A stretch of 64,000 bases of DNA, taken from positions 146,058 to 210,057 of the forward strand of contig QKWP01000274.1 in assembly GCA_003550325.1 (NCBI GenBank), given 5' to 3'. The position numbers were made by a program, and so were the translations under genes. Numbering within the stretch: the stretch's first letter is position 1; every line of letters begins with the position of its first letter. Below are positions 46,367-58,064 of this stretch, one piece after another. Origin of the DNA: Gigaspora rosea. Its lineage: Eukaryota > Glomeromycota > Glomeromycetes > Diversisporales > Gigasporaceae. The notes beneath the pieces were generated by a model. The model was given only the letters and a program-made list of their open reading frames with translations, made no database searches and was not told the origin of the DNA.

Positions 46367-47247
46367 ATATACGTATTTGCCATAAAATGACATATCATTA
46401 TGCAAAATGTCTCAACAAAAAATTTCACATGTCAATATAATATATGAACAATAACTATAAGATATTGGGCGTACGATGAAAAATAACAGGAAATTTTTTA
46501 TCGGACTCATGTTTGCTGCTACGCAGCACCCGTATTCTATTTTTTTTCTCACGAACTTTATTTTAAAATAAGATGTTAATACTTGTGATCATGATTAACA
46601 TAACAAGTAAAGATTCTACGGCAATGCCCGCGAAACCTGTTATGCTCGCACGTGATATCCGTAAAAACAAGTACCAATGTAGTTATGAAAAAAAAAAAAT
46701 TTAAAAAACAATTTGTAACGACATGTTACCTCGGACATGACTCCCAGTGTTATGACCATTTTAGGATAACTTATTATTAAAACTATTTTCGATAACAATT
46801 CTTTTTGCACTATTCAGCAGTTCGTAAAATATTGTAAGATTATTTTAAAATGAACAAATGCTTGTTAAACTTTTTTATTGAAAGTTTTAAATATTTTATT
46901 ATATTTATCCGTCATATCACAGTATCAACAGAACTAGTGATAACTAGTGATGCAGGAGAATTGCCATAAATATTGCTGTAACTTGTTTTAACATAATAAA
47001 GTTACGGCAAAAATGCCGTAACTCTAGTTATTGTGACAAATCGTAATGAAATCAGATCATAATGAAATTTGAACTTATTTTATGTCCGATTTTTAAAATT
47101 TTTGAGGCCTTTTTTGTTTAGGTTTTTTTTTTATAGTTAAGTTAGGGTTTAGGGTTAGAATTATTAGGAAAAGAGTATGTGTGGTTTTGATAGGGCTTAA
47201 TTTTAAATTGAGACCCCTAAATTTCACAATGATCTGATTTCTGCAAA
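46367..47247. other. Non-coding repeat debris
   Basis: About 46990-47240 carries a GTTAGGGTTTAGGGTTAGAA block followed by TGTGGTTTTGATAGGGCTTA and TTTCACAATGATCTGATTTC. The same order appears near 53585-53695. No gene. Confidence 0.45.
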
Positions 47248-47575
47248 CAGTGCATACATAAATATGCGTGATTTTGTTTTTTAAGATATGTTACGGCGAT
47301 CATCTCTAACAGAACACATGCATTTATGTTTAACTTCCATATTAAATTCCAGTTCTGGTTTTGCGGGATGAAGTCACGCGGCTATCTAATTTAAATAGTG
47401 CATACATAAATATGCAGATATCCAAATGTGGTTTTAGTTTTTAAGATTAGTTACATTCCTTATTAAATTCCCGTTCTGGTTTTGCAGGATAAAGTCGTGC
47501 GGCTATCTAGTTTAAATAGTGCATACATTTATATGAAGCTGTCCAAATGTGATTTTAGTTTTTAAGCTAAATATA
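47248..47575. repeat. ~120-150 bp tandem repeat, about 2.4 units
   Basis: GTGCATACATAAATATGC recurs at 47248 and 47398 and, varied, at 47519. Between them TTAAATTCCxGTTCTGGTTT and GCGGCTATCTAxTTTAAATA are repeated in the same order. Confidence 0.75.
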
Positions 47576-48693
47576 TAAACATAAATATCAAGGATTTTTG
47601 AATTATCCACTATTGAAGCTATTGAAAACAACCTCCCAATTTTTCTTCAAAAAAAGAATGATTTTTCAAATAATAAATTTGGTTATTTACTTTTTTAAAA
47701 TATGCACAAGGGTAATAATTTATTGTCTTTTATTCATCGCATTTAATTATCATCTAATCCTTTTGTTTCAACACAGGTCATATTTCGACATAATCCTAAT
47801 TCATTAGTACATTCTAGACCAAGATCTTATCGAAAGGCATACAGAAGTTTATTATAAAATTATAAAACTCAAATACTCTGTATTTAATGTCAATATCTAG
47901 TACTTAATTATCAAAAATGTTAGATATATAATACAGATTTGTTCAAGAAAGATTACTTAGTACAATTTACTATAGTTTTATTTATCATGTTAAAATCAGA
48001 ACTATTTGTTTAGTTGTTTCCCTTTTAAAAAAAAATACCAAAAATAAATTTTCAAAAAAAGTTACTTTCTTAATAAAAAGTTTTCAACTGATCCCTTATT
48101 CTTTTAAATATCAAATGTAATAAAGATTTGGCTAGCATTACTGTATAATTTATATTCAAAGATTGTAGATTGATGCACACTTATTTTCTGTGCACTAGAT
48201 AACAAATACAGTAGTAAATTTCTAGCTAGTTGAAAATCCCTACATAAAAGGCTCTTTTCTAAACATTCCAAATATTAAGTTGTGTTCAATCACATAATAT
48301 AGAGCTAATAAATTTATTTTGATTGACGCCAAAAAAAAAATACAAGAAGCAAAGGTTTAAACAGATCTTTTAGTATTAATAAAAAATATTATAGAGCAAT
48401 TTTACTATAAAATATACAATAACTCTAACTCTAAACTAACTTTTCCTGTCCTAACTCTAATCAAATAATCAAAAATAAGCTCTGAGGCTGCAGTAGCAGT
48501 GCAAGGACCTTACCTAAAATTTATATGGATATAGTATTATGTAATGAATTTGCTACAATAACATGGTTTTAGAGAAATAATATATTATTAAATAGAACTT
48601 ATAACAACAGCAACAGATTTTTATATATTTTTCAATTATTTTTTCAATAAATTCATCTGATTGAGCAATATTAAGTTATTTGCCTCTCATTAG
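47576..48693. other. AT-rich stretch, nothing recognised
   Basis: No repeat structure, gene or RNA that I can support, apart from a weak CTAACTCTAACTCTAAAC block near 48424. Confidence 0.4.
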
Positions 48694-48928
48694 GCCAGAC
48701 TAAGATGATTATGTGTTTTACATTACTCACTCTCCCCTCCAGAAGAGGGGGAGGTGGTTCATATAGTAAAATTTTAAAAATTTTTTTTTCAAAAAATTTT
48801 TCAAATTGTTCTGTGACTGTATAAAAATTTTCTAAAATATCCCATAGCCCTATGTATATTTATCAAAATTTTTTTTAGGGGAGTGCTGAAGGGAGTAATG
48901 TAAAACACATAATCAACTTGGTCTGGCC
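48694..48928. mobile_element. 235-bp PIF/Harbinger-like MITE
   Basis: It is flanked by TTA (48691-48693 and 48929-48931). The ends GGCCAGACTAAGATGATTAT and, inverted, GGCCAGACCAAGTTGATTAT continue GTGTTTTACATTACTC. The TTA target and GGCC tip fit PIF/Harbinger. Confidence 0.85.
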
Positions 48929-48931
48929 TTA

Positions 48932-49778
48932 ACTTCTTTTATTACTGCTAATTTAGTTTATGAATACAAAGATCATTTGTTTAAGCAAGTCTTTAATGTA
49001 AACCTTATTTCTTTAATTTTTCACATTCTCATAAATTTAATATATAAGAATCTTATTTTGATTAAAATATTATAATAGCTATTTGCATTATTTTGTCTGT
49101 AGGCATAATGATAAATGCATTTAAGCTAAACACTTTTATCTAATATCTTTCTATTTGTACTAATTTTTATTATCACATTAATATTTCATTAATCTATACA
49201 GTGCTAATTTGGGCTTATTAAAAAATATGGACAAAATATAAACATAGTAATTTTTTTAATTGGATATACAAAATTGGAATATGCTCAAAAATATGCAAAA
49301 TAGTCCAAATAACAGCACTAAATCTATATAATAACATAAGTAACATGAGTAAAAGTTTATTTAATACTTTGCAGATTACGGACAAAACTATGCCTAAATA
49401 CAATAAACTAGTTAAATTAATTGAAATGAATAAATATGTAGTAGTTGATGGGTTTATAGTTTAATAGTGGAAAGATTCATAATTTAACAATAAGTTGGTT
49501 CATGATATTTGCAATAATGATTTAATGGCTCTTTACCATTTGGTGGGTTACAATTTCAGCAGTGAGATGGTTCATAATTTAATGATTTCAGCAGTGAGTA
49601 GTTTATGATTCAATAGTGGATGTATGTTTCGCACAAATGCGGTAGTAATCAGCAAAACAACATTGTCACCGGTTACAAATTTCTAGAAGATAATAATAAG
49701 TTTATATACGGTATAATAAAATAATTAAATATTAAGTAATGATGAAATGATTTTATAATAGTATAATGCATTACGAAT
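48932..49778. other. AT-rich stretch with degenerate GGTTCATAATTTAA repeats
   Basis: About 49440-49630 has five or six copies of a TTCATAATTTAATGATTTC/CAGCAGTGAG unit. No gene. Confidence 0.45.
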
Positions 49779-50885
49779 ATTATTTGTCATTGGTACCTTA
49801 TTTGGCCTTAAAGTTACTTTACAAAGACTTGCCTATCCAGCATAGATACAAGAGCAGAGATGCAGTAGAATCATCCCAATGATAATCGTAACACTACCGT
49901 AGCTTGCTATTGTTACTGTAGTGTGACGATTATCATGGGAACGATTATACTGCATCACTATGCAAGAGACATAAAAACTTTAATAAATGTACACATTGGA
50001 AATTAGCTAATTTGTCATTCTCAATAAAAACTTATATAACGATAAGTATATATTATTCTTTGCGCATGATCTCTATGTAATGTGGCTAGGAATCTATAGA
50101 TTATTGCTTTATTGAGCTACATGCGTATGTGATGATGGATACTAATTTGAAAAGGGCGATAAAACCATAACGATAATGAATTGATAGGGCATTTACAATT
50201 ATTTGTCATTGGTACCTTCTTTGGCCTTAAAGTTACTTTACAAATACTTGCCTGTCCAGCAGTAGAATCCCAATGATAATCGTAACACTGCCGTAACTTG
50301 CTATAGTGAGATGATAATCATGGGGACGATTCTACTGCATCACTATGCAAGAGACATAAAAACTTTGATAAATGTACACATTAGAAATTAGCTAATTTTT
50401 CATTCTCAATAAAAACTTATAACAATTATGTATATTATTCTTTGCGCATGATTTCTATGTAATGTGGCTAAGAATTTATAGATTATTGCTTTATTGAGCT
50501 ACATGCGTATGTGATGATGGATACTAATTTGAAAGGGCGATAAACCCATAACGATAATGCACTGACAGGGTATTTACTATTATTTGTCATTGGTACCTTC
50601 TTTGGGCTTAAAGTTACTTTACAAAGACTTGCCTATCCAGCATAGATACAAGAGCAGAGATGCAGTAGAATCATCCCAATGATAATCGTAACACTGCCGT
50701 AATTTGCTATAGTTACTGCAGTGTGACTGACTAGTGATGTGCCATTTATATGATATCTAAATTTTTTAACGTACAGTACGTACAGTACGTATATTTGTAT
50801 AATGTGTATAGCATATGCAATATGTATGGTATGTGTATGATATATCATATCGGCTGATTTGATTTTTTGGGCCTTTTTTCGATAA

Positions 50886-51952
50886 GGCGAGACCAATTTA
50901 ATTCGGTGGTTTACGTTACATTCCTTTCTCAAAAGAGGGGGAGGGGACGGAACATATATAATAAATTTTAAAATTTTTTTCTCTCGATCGGAAATTATCA
51001 TACACCCCTCGCTCGTCTTTTACGTTCGTTCATTTTCTCTTCGGAAAGTTTCAGAACCTTGCAATTTTAATCTTAATTTCACCTGCCAATAAATTCTCCG
51101 CCCTAATAAGCAAAACTATGCATGTATCTCAAAAATATCAAATTGGCCTCGCCTGAGATATGGATAACGTTAGTACATCTAAAGTAGCGCCTGACTCAAA
51201 TTTCGACTTAATGCATGCATGAAGATGGGGCTTGATTTTAGTCTGGCGTTACTTTAAATAGGGGCTACTTTAGATTCAACAGTACTCTTTGTACTCGATC
51301 TCATTAACCCTGCCCAACACTCTGATTCCCGTGATTACCCTGATCGATCGCATGATCACGTGAGTCACTCGAATTATATTTTCGTTTCACCTTTGCTGTT
51401 TTAAATCATTATATATTTCGTCATTTTATTTATACCCTTTTACTAAGTGCAAGGGCTCTTCAGAAACTACGCCACACATAGTAAGGTTTGTAACCGTAAC
51501 TCGTGATAGAACTATAAGAATTCCAACGTGAACTACGTAATTTAACCCTAACCATATTATTAGAATAACGAGCAAACTTTGTATGAGAATTTTTATAATA
51601 ATTTATGATAGAAATCAAAATAATTTCGATGCAAACTCAACCTTAAAACGCATTATGTGTCGAATAGAATTTTTTTATAGAAACCATGATAAAAACCATG
51701 ATAATTCCAACACAACTAACTCTCTTTTCATTGTTACCGAAATGGCACACAAGTCTTGTATTTTATATATTCGATAAAACTTAGCTTAAGTACAGTAACT
51801 CATCAATGGGTCCAATAAAAGAATTTGATTGGTTTGTCTGATCAAATGACCAATCAGATTCTTTGTCGATTTTATTAAGTGATTTTTATAAGTAAGAGGG
51901 GGGGGGGAAGAGGGGGGGGTAACGTAAACCACCGAATTTAATTGGTCTGGCC
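50886..51952. mobile_element. PIF/Harbinger-like element nested in the hAT-like element
   Basis: It is flanked by TAA (50883-50885 and 51953-51955). The ends GGCGAGACCAATTTAATTCG and, inverted, GGCCAGACCAATTAAATTCG continue GTGGTTTACGTTAC. They resemble the 235-bp MITE at 48694 (GGCCAGACYAA). Purine-rich GAGGGGGAGG and AGAGGGGGGGG blocks lie just inside the ends. There is no transposase. Confidence 0.82.
51169..51286. mobile_element. ~118-bp MITE, third level of nesting
   Basis: The ends GTTAGTACATCTAAAGTAGC and, inverted, GTACTGTTGAATCTAAAGTA share ATCTAAAGTAGC(G/C)CC. The inner GCGCC/GGCGTTACTTTAAA text repeats the theme. The edges are approximate. Confidence 0.5.
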
Positions 51953-52827
51953 TAAACTGTTACACGAAAATTTGCTCCTAAGTGACGTTGAAAAACTAAC
52001 AAACGAAGCACTTATTACAACTAACAAAAGAGCTTCTTTGACGTCTAGGCAAGTTAAAAAAACCAATAAAACTCAATAAAAGAGCTATGCTAAGCTGTAG
52101 AAAGAAGTGCTTTTACCGTTGTTGAAATATTCGGGTGTTTTAGGAGGGGAACGATGGGCTTATGATGGGTTGACAACTTCAAGGATAAACTCGGAAGCAA
52201 ATTTTTTAAAAAACTGACCTTTTTAACACATATTTGGCTATAATTAAATATATAAGCACCATAATTTTCTACGTATTTAATTATAAACACAAGGTTAGTT
52301 AAAAGGCCGTTCTTATGAAAATTCGTACTGTAATAAATTTTAAGTACTGTACGAAATTTCTTTGATAATCCTCAATCATGATTGGTTGATTTTGGGGTTG
52401 AACCAAATCGGCCGATATGTAAGCCATCTATATACAAAATTTTGCAAGGAATAACTTTACTTAGAAAATAAAAGGCGGTTTCATAAGTAAAAATTGATGT
52501 ATGGATAGTTTTATCATTTGCTCTAGAATATTCTAAACTTTTTTTGCATACTGTACTATACGCAGCACATCACTAAGTGTGACGATTATCATGGGAACGA
52601 TTCTACTCCATCACTATGCAAGAGACATAAAAACTTTAATAAATGTACACATTGGAAATTAGCTAATTTGTCATTCTCAATAAAAACTTATAACGATAAG
52701 TATATATTATGATTTCAATGTAATGTGGCTAAGAGCTTTATTGCGTATGTGATGCATAAAATTTGATGAATACTAATTTGAAAAGAGCGATAAAACCATA
52801 ACGATATTGCATTGACAGGGCATTTAC

Positions 52828-53023
52828 TAATTTCCCCAAAGTTTTATTGGCTGAGATTATTCGTGCCAATTTACATGTCACTTTCTAAATCAAATGTGAC
52901 ACCTTAGTTAGGGTTAGCAAGTGACATTATACTAAAATTTTACAAGGAACTTTTTTTTGTTATAAAAGGTGATTTTTTAGGCGAAATTTTGCGATAAGTG
53001 TGACTTTTCAAAATTAGTAAACT
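52828..53023. mobile_element. ~196-bp MITE at the end of the tandem array
   Basis: CATTTAC occurs at 52821-52827 and 53024-53030, and short inverted ends TTTACTAATTT and AAATTAGTAAA are present. Inside are GTTAGGGTTAG and CTAAAATTTTACAAGGAACT, the recurring core motif. After it the array text (GTAGCACATTG, then a partial unit) resumes. Confidence 0.65.
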
Positions 53024-53189
53024 CATTTACAGGTAGCACATTGAATAACATTTTTAAGGAAATTTGAAATCACTTTAATGTGAATAAGATTATTGCTTTA
53101 TTAAGCCACATGCGTATGTGATGCATAAAATTTGATACGTACGTACTAATTTGAAAAGGGGGCATAACGATAATGCATTGACAGGTAGC

Positions 53190-54584
53190 ACATTGGGTAA
53201 TCTTTTTAAGGAAATTAAAATCCTAATCTAAATTTAGTGGCATGTGCATGATATGATTGATATGAACAAAGTGCAATTTATTGGGCTTGCACAAACTAAG
53301 GAAACACGTGATCATAATCAACAATCGTAACACAACCAATGTCATTACAAGTTATACGTAACCTCAGTACTTCAGTTTTGATTAATTAACTGATGATGTA
53401 ATTTTACTGTTAGATTCTAATCAAGCGCATGATGCGCATGGAATGCATTTTGTCCATCTCTAAGCGAATCCAAAAAAGAAAATCAAAATAACAATAATTG
53501 TGACAGATTAAAATGTAAATATCAATATTGCCAGTGTAAACAATAGACAAGCTACTGAAAAATAAAAAATTTGGAGTCATTTTTTAGGGTTATGGGTTAG
53601 AGTTAGAAGTTGGTTTTAGGGTAGAGTTTATAATAAACAAATATAAGTGGTTTTAAAAGGTTAAATAGAACCCTCATTTCATTGTAATCCAATTTTATTA
53701 TTATCTGCGAAAATAATTAATTTTCTTTTTTAGGTTTCGCCCGAACACTACATACCCGTAATGCCGTAATTCATTAATTATACCACCAAATATGATTGTT
53801 ATTGTATTAACCTTTACGGTGCATGATTAGAGATGGTAAAAAACCGCTTTTTAATGATTTTTACGTTTTTAACTTGATATAATACAATGTTTTTAAACTT
53901 TATTAATTATAGCGTTGATGGATAAAGCTGAAATTACTATATCTAATTGGTTAATTTCAACTTTAGTGTCACTGCTAAACTTGTATTTCTTAATCGAAAT
54001 ATGCATGCCTTCTGATTAGATTATGATATGTAAATCAAAAAAGTTGGAAGTTTCGAATTTATAATCATAATCATAACCGTATCAGATTATTAATCCTGAT
54101 ATCAATATCAGTGACGATGTTTAAAACATATAAAAAATCATTTTAAAGTCTCATACAAAAATGGATTTCTAAAAAATTTGTAATCTTTTTTAGACTTCCT
54201 GGTTTCCATTTGACGACACCCATATAGAAACACTGTCAACCTCCATATGCCCTACATGTCATTACTTGGACACAGCAAATACCATCGATATAATGGATAT
54301 TACTTAATGCGGAAATTATAATGGAACCACATTATGATTTATTATTATATCTGATATATCATAAAATTTCATTAGAGATATCTGTCCGTAATACACCAAA
54401 AAACTGCATTTCATAAAACCGACAAACTTGTTTAATTTTACTCATTTGCATGTAATTTTCTATATAAAAGGTCGAAGTTATTAAATGTCTTACATCGTAA
54501 GTAAACAACTTTCTAAACTTCCCTTCCAAGACTAAAGAATCATCTAGTGATAAAAGTTTTGTCAAATGAAGGATCTAAAGTATA
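53190..54584. other. Region upstream of the broken gene; possible exon
   Basis: About 53585-53695 repeats the GGGTTA/GTGGTTTTAAAAGG/TTTCATTGTAATCC order seen near 47140-47240. At 54195-54308, after a TTTTTTAG, a frame reads TSWFPFDDTHIETLSTSICP (continuing TCHYLDTANTIDIMD) before a stop. That looks coding and could be a 5' exon of the broken gene downstream, but this cannot be shown. Confidence 0.35.
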
Positions 54585-54758
54585 CACATTACTCTGGTTA
54601 TATCGACATTTTTGGTTCATTAGCAAAAAAAATTCAAAATGTCGATACAGTGAGTTATACCGACATTTTATATTAAATTTTTGAAAAAAAATGTCGGTAT
54701 AGAAAGATTTTACTATGTTGTCGTTATATCCAGATGTCGGTATAACCAGAGTTACGTG
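54585..54758. mobile_element. 174-bp pogo/mariner-like MITE
   Basis: It is flanked by TA (54583-54584 and 54759-54760). The ends CACATTACTCTGGTTATATC and, inverted, CACGTAACTCTGGTTATACC continue GACAT, with internal repeats of ATGTCGGTATA. It supplies the first 15 codons of the ORF that follows, so that ATG (54715) is not the gene's own. Confidence 0.87.
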
Positions 54759-56901
54759 TAGTTCTTATTGTAAGGTCGATAAATCCCTCCTTGTTGGAGG
54801 TAAAGTAGATAAAATGCTGAAACGAATCTCCTCAGACGACGATATTGATGGTGATAATGATATGTTGATAGGACAGCAAGCAATCTTCACCGAACCACCT
54901 GGTCATGATATGATCTGCGATTTTCGGGGTGTTGTCTTTTCACATGATCAATGTATTGTTAACACGAATGGAGACGAGGTTCACTTTACTGATGCTGTAC
55001 CTTATATAAAGACAACAGCACGTCCTATAGAAGACGTAACATCTATAGTATTCTGGCACAAGGAAAATGCTGTGACTGTACAGGTTGACATATATGAGGT
55101 TCCAGATATTAAACCTTCTAAATATCCGAATGGGTTGCATCATGATATTATGGAAATTAACATAGGAAGCGACACAGAACGTAATAGGCTGATAAGTATA
55201 AGCTTATTTGGTAAAGGGGTACATAGATATGATAGAATAATGTTCTCTGAAATGTGCAAACTTATCCAGGATTATATCGTCTCCGTCAAGAACCAACCTC
55301 CTGAGACTAGAAAATGCCTTTTGATTGGTATTAATGTTAACGAAGCGTTTAATACTAGTGCCGATTTTGATATAACATTAGATATCAATTGGGATATTGA
55401 GAATATCTGTATGTGGCCTAAGTGCATTAGTATTGTATCTCAAAAAACATTAGGACTAGAAAATTTAGAAAGTAAAGTAATCAACAAGCCTCAGGAAGAG
55501 GATTATATTAAGAAAACTATATATGATACTGCATTAAATGCTTCAATTAATCATTTCATACAATATTATCATCCACAATCTAGCATAGCTCTTCAAATGG
55601 CAGAACAAGCTAAATGGGCTACATCAATTGGATCTCACTTGTGCTGGAAACATGCGGTATTGAGGTGAAGAATGAACTTTTTGAGATGAAAGATATCATT
55701 ATACCAGATCGGGTATACAAACTCAGAACAACATCAGTAGGTAAAGGAGATGGTGTACCTATGATGAATTCAAAGGCTTGGAATGTTATGTTTCCATCTG
55801 GCGATTTAAAGGGTATATCAAAAAGCCCGATGGCTGTTGCCAACACTATAGTTTACAATAATATAGTATATTGCAATGAATTGGGTAGACTAATGGGGCC
55901 AGTAGATAATTTGTTTTTATTAGACTATGCGGCCGAAAGCAGAGGAAATAATATCAATGCATGGCTTTCTGGTGTCAGAAATAAGATAGCATTCCTATTC
56001 AAACACATGACACCATTGCAGGCAACAAGTACATTGGGGAATATCATGAGTTATGAGATGATTAAAACCAAATGTAAAGTGGAAGAAGCGAGCAGACACT
56101 GCTCTCAAGTAAATAAAAAAATGGCTGTGTGGAAAGATTTGAGAGCAATGTTGCATTACAGAGTTGTTGATGCTGCTTTTCTTAAGATAGTACCATATAC
56201 AATGTTGACTGATGATGAAATGAACGCTATTGGATTTGCTACATTATTACATGATGTGGTTGATTTTGGATATGATTTAAGTGTAACAGAATCAAGCAAT
56301 ACATTCTTAACTATAACGGGTGGTAAAATAGACGTGGACTCTGTAAAGAAAGGATATATTCGCATGGCAAATGGGTTACAATATATTATCGAAAAATACA
56401 AATATGATGCATGTGGGTTAACATTTCTTGCCACTCACTTCTGGCAAATGGCTAATGGACGCAACTAACTATCAGCATAAATATTTAGAATTTGAAAGTA
56501 CATTGCTAGATATATTGCAAGATAATAATAATGTTACTGAGAAAGATAGCATCAGTGCATTGGAAGCTGCAGATAACTTTAGGGTTGCTACTTTATCACT
56601 AGGATATGATGCTATAGCAATTGTCAAACTTCTTACCATAGATATTGCTGGTAGTTACACTGGCGATACTGAAATATCTCCCCAAGCTATTAATGTAATC
56701 GAACGTAAAATGTGTGAATTATCTGTATCCCTTTCAATAGGATGCGATACTGATGGCAAGATGACTTCTTTTCTATGGATGATATGTGAGTATATGTGGT
56801 TGAAAACAGGTATGATGTTATCTTGTGTACTTGGTACCTTAAAGATTATGCGCAACAGAAGACAATCAGATGATAGAGGTGGATTACAATACGAATGGTA
56901 A
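54759..56901 (+). pseudogene. Unrecognised protein-coding gene, broken by two frameshifts and a MITE
   Basis: Three overlapping plus-strand frames (to 55668, 55614-56468, 56428-56901) form one continuous protein-like text of about 700 residues. Base composition is clearly GC-richer than the surroundings. Segments include DDDIDGDND, GVHRYDRIMFSEMC, NWISLVLETCGIEVKNELFE, RVYKLRTTSVGKGDGVPMMN, DEMNAIGFATLLHDVVDFGY, SSNTFLTITGGKID and EAADNFRVATLSLGYDA. The frame shifts within 55614-55668 and again at 56455-56470, where CAACTAACT looks like a 4-bp duplication; no splice sites could explain either. The HDVVDFGYDLSVTE segment faintly recalls the second metal-binding motif of class I terpene synthases, but no DDxxD is visible, so I do not assign a function. 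The natural start is missing. Confidence 0.7.
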
Positions 56902-57299
56902 CTGGAAAGCTGGAAATATATTGAAAGATATTGCTATATGTTTTTCAAATATTGTGAGTTATATATATTTTCGCCGTTATAATAACAATATAAAATACTT
57001 ACGATTTTATTTGTTTAATAAACAAATATTGAATAATCACATACTCGAATATTTAATTTGGTGAAATAATTATATATTTGAATATTCAGATATTCTTTAA
57101 TATATGGATAAATTATTCAATGTATTAGATTTCTAGTTCAGATAGTTAAAAAAATAGAAAATGTTTTTCTAAGATTAATAATACTTAGTATTTTGATTGG
57201 TTGATATGTATTTCACGTAACCCGTGACATAATTTGATGTAACTGAGGACAACAATTATTTTTGTCAATATTTTAAAATTAATAGTTTATTTCTGTCAT
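56902..57299. other. 3' flank of the broken gene
   Basis: AT-rich, no gene or repeat that I can support. Confidence 0.4.
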
Positions 57300-58062
57300 T
57301 TAAATGCTTAAGTTAATAAATGTTCTTTTATCATATACTAAATTAAATGAAATATACTAAATATTCAAGATTTAATAGCTTATTTTAAGTGCTCAGATTA
57401 ATAAATATTCTTATATACGCACATGAAATTAACTCAAATAAATGAAATTTAAATAGAAATATTCGTGTAGTTTAATAGCTTATTTAAAAGCTTAGGTTAA
57501 TAAATGTTCTTTATACTTACGTGCTAAATTAATGTAAATAAAATGAACTTTAATAGCTTTTTTTAATACTTAACTTAATAAATATTATTTATACTTATGG
57601 GCTAGATCAGCGCACATGAAATGAAATAATAATTAGTCATGAAACTTGAACAGCTAAATTTAAGTACTTATATAATGCACTAATATGAAAGGAATAAAAT
57701 AAGATACTGTAGCAGATAGTGAATAATCATGAATTTAAATCATCTTTTTTTAAATACTTAGATTAATAAAAGTTGTTTATATTATGGACTAAATTAGCAC
57801 AGATAAGATGAAATAAATAGTAAATATTTATGAACTTGAACAACTAAATTTGATTACTTACATCTATCAATGAATGTTCTTCATATTATAAACTAAATTA
57901 GCAAAGAAATAAAATGAATAGTAAATATTTATGAAACTTTATTAGCTAAATCAGATTACTTATATAAATAAATATTCTTCATACTTTAGACTAAATCATT
58001 GCAAATAAAATAAAATGCAATATTAAAAATGACTGGCTAAATCTATTACTTATATTAATAAA
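57300..58062. repeat. Degenerate ~95-bp minisatellite, about nine units
   Basis: A TTAATAAATRTTCTTYATA landmark recurs near 57313, 57399, 57496, 57573, 57669, 57762, 57866, 57959 and 58053, i.e. every 77-104 bp. Between landmarks, GACTAAATTAGCACAAATAA and ATTTATGAAACTTxAATAGC recur. It is interrupted at its right edge by the next element. Confidence 0.72.
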
Positions 58063-58064
58063 TA

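Larger units (their letters stand above)
50728..52575. mobile_element. hAT-like non-autonomous element inserted in tandem unit 3
   Basis: The ends TAGTGATGTGC (from 50732) and GCACATCACTA (to 52575) match. Flanking AGTGTGAC at 50720-50727 and 52576-52583 is an exact 8-bp duplication, and the empty sites can be read in units 1 and 2. The left side has 4 extra bases. More than half of it is a nested PIF/Harbinger-like element. There is no transposase. Confidence 0.87.
49779..52827. repeat. Tandem array of three ~0.4-kb units, third unit interrupted
   Basis: Units begin ATTATTTGTCATTGGTACCT at 49779, 50199 and 50579; lengths are about 420 and 380 bp for the first two. Unit 3 is split by a 1.85-kb element (50728-52575) and resumes at 52576. 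Each unit carries a hairpin (GATGCAGTAGAATC..TGATAATCG, CGATTATCATGGGAACGATT..CTGCATC) and an ACATGCGTATGTGATG block. A partial fourth unit lies near 53088-53190. No ORF; the function is unknown. Confidence 0.85.
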
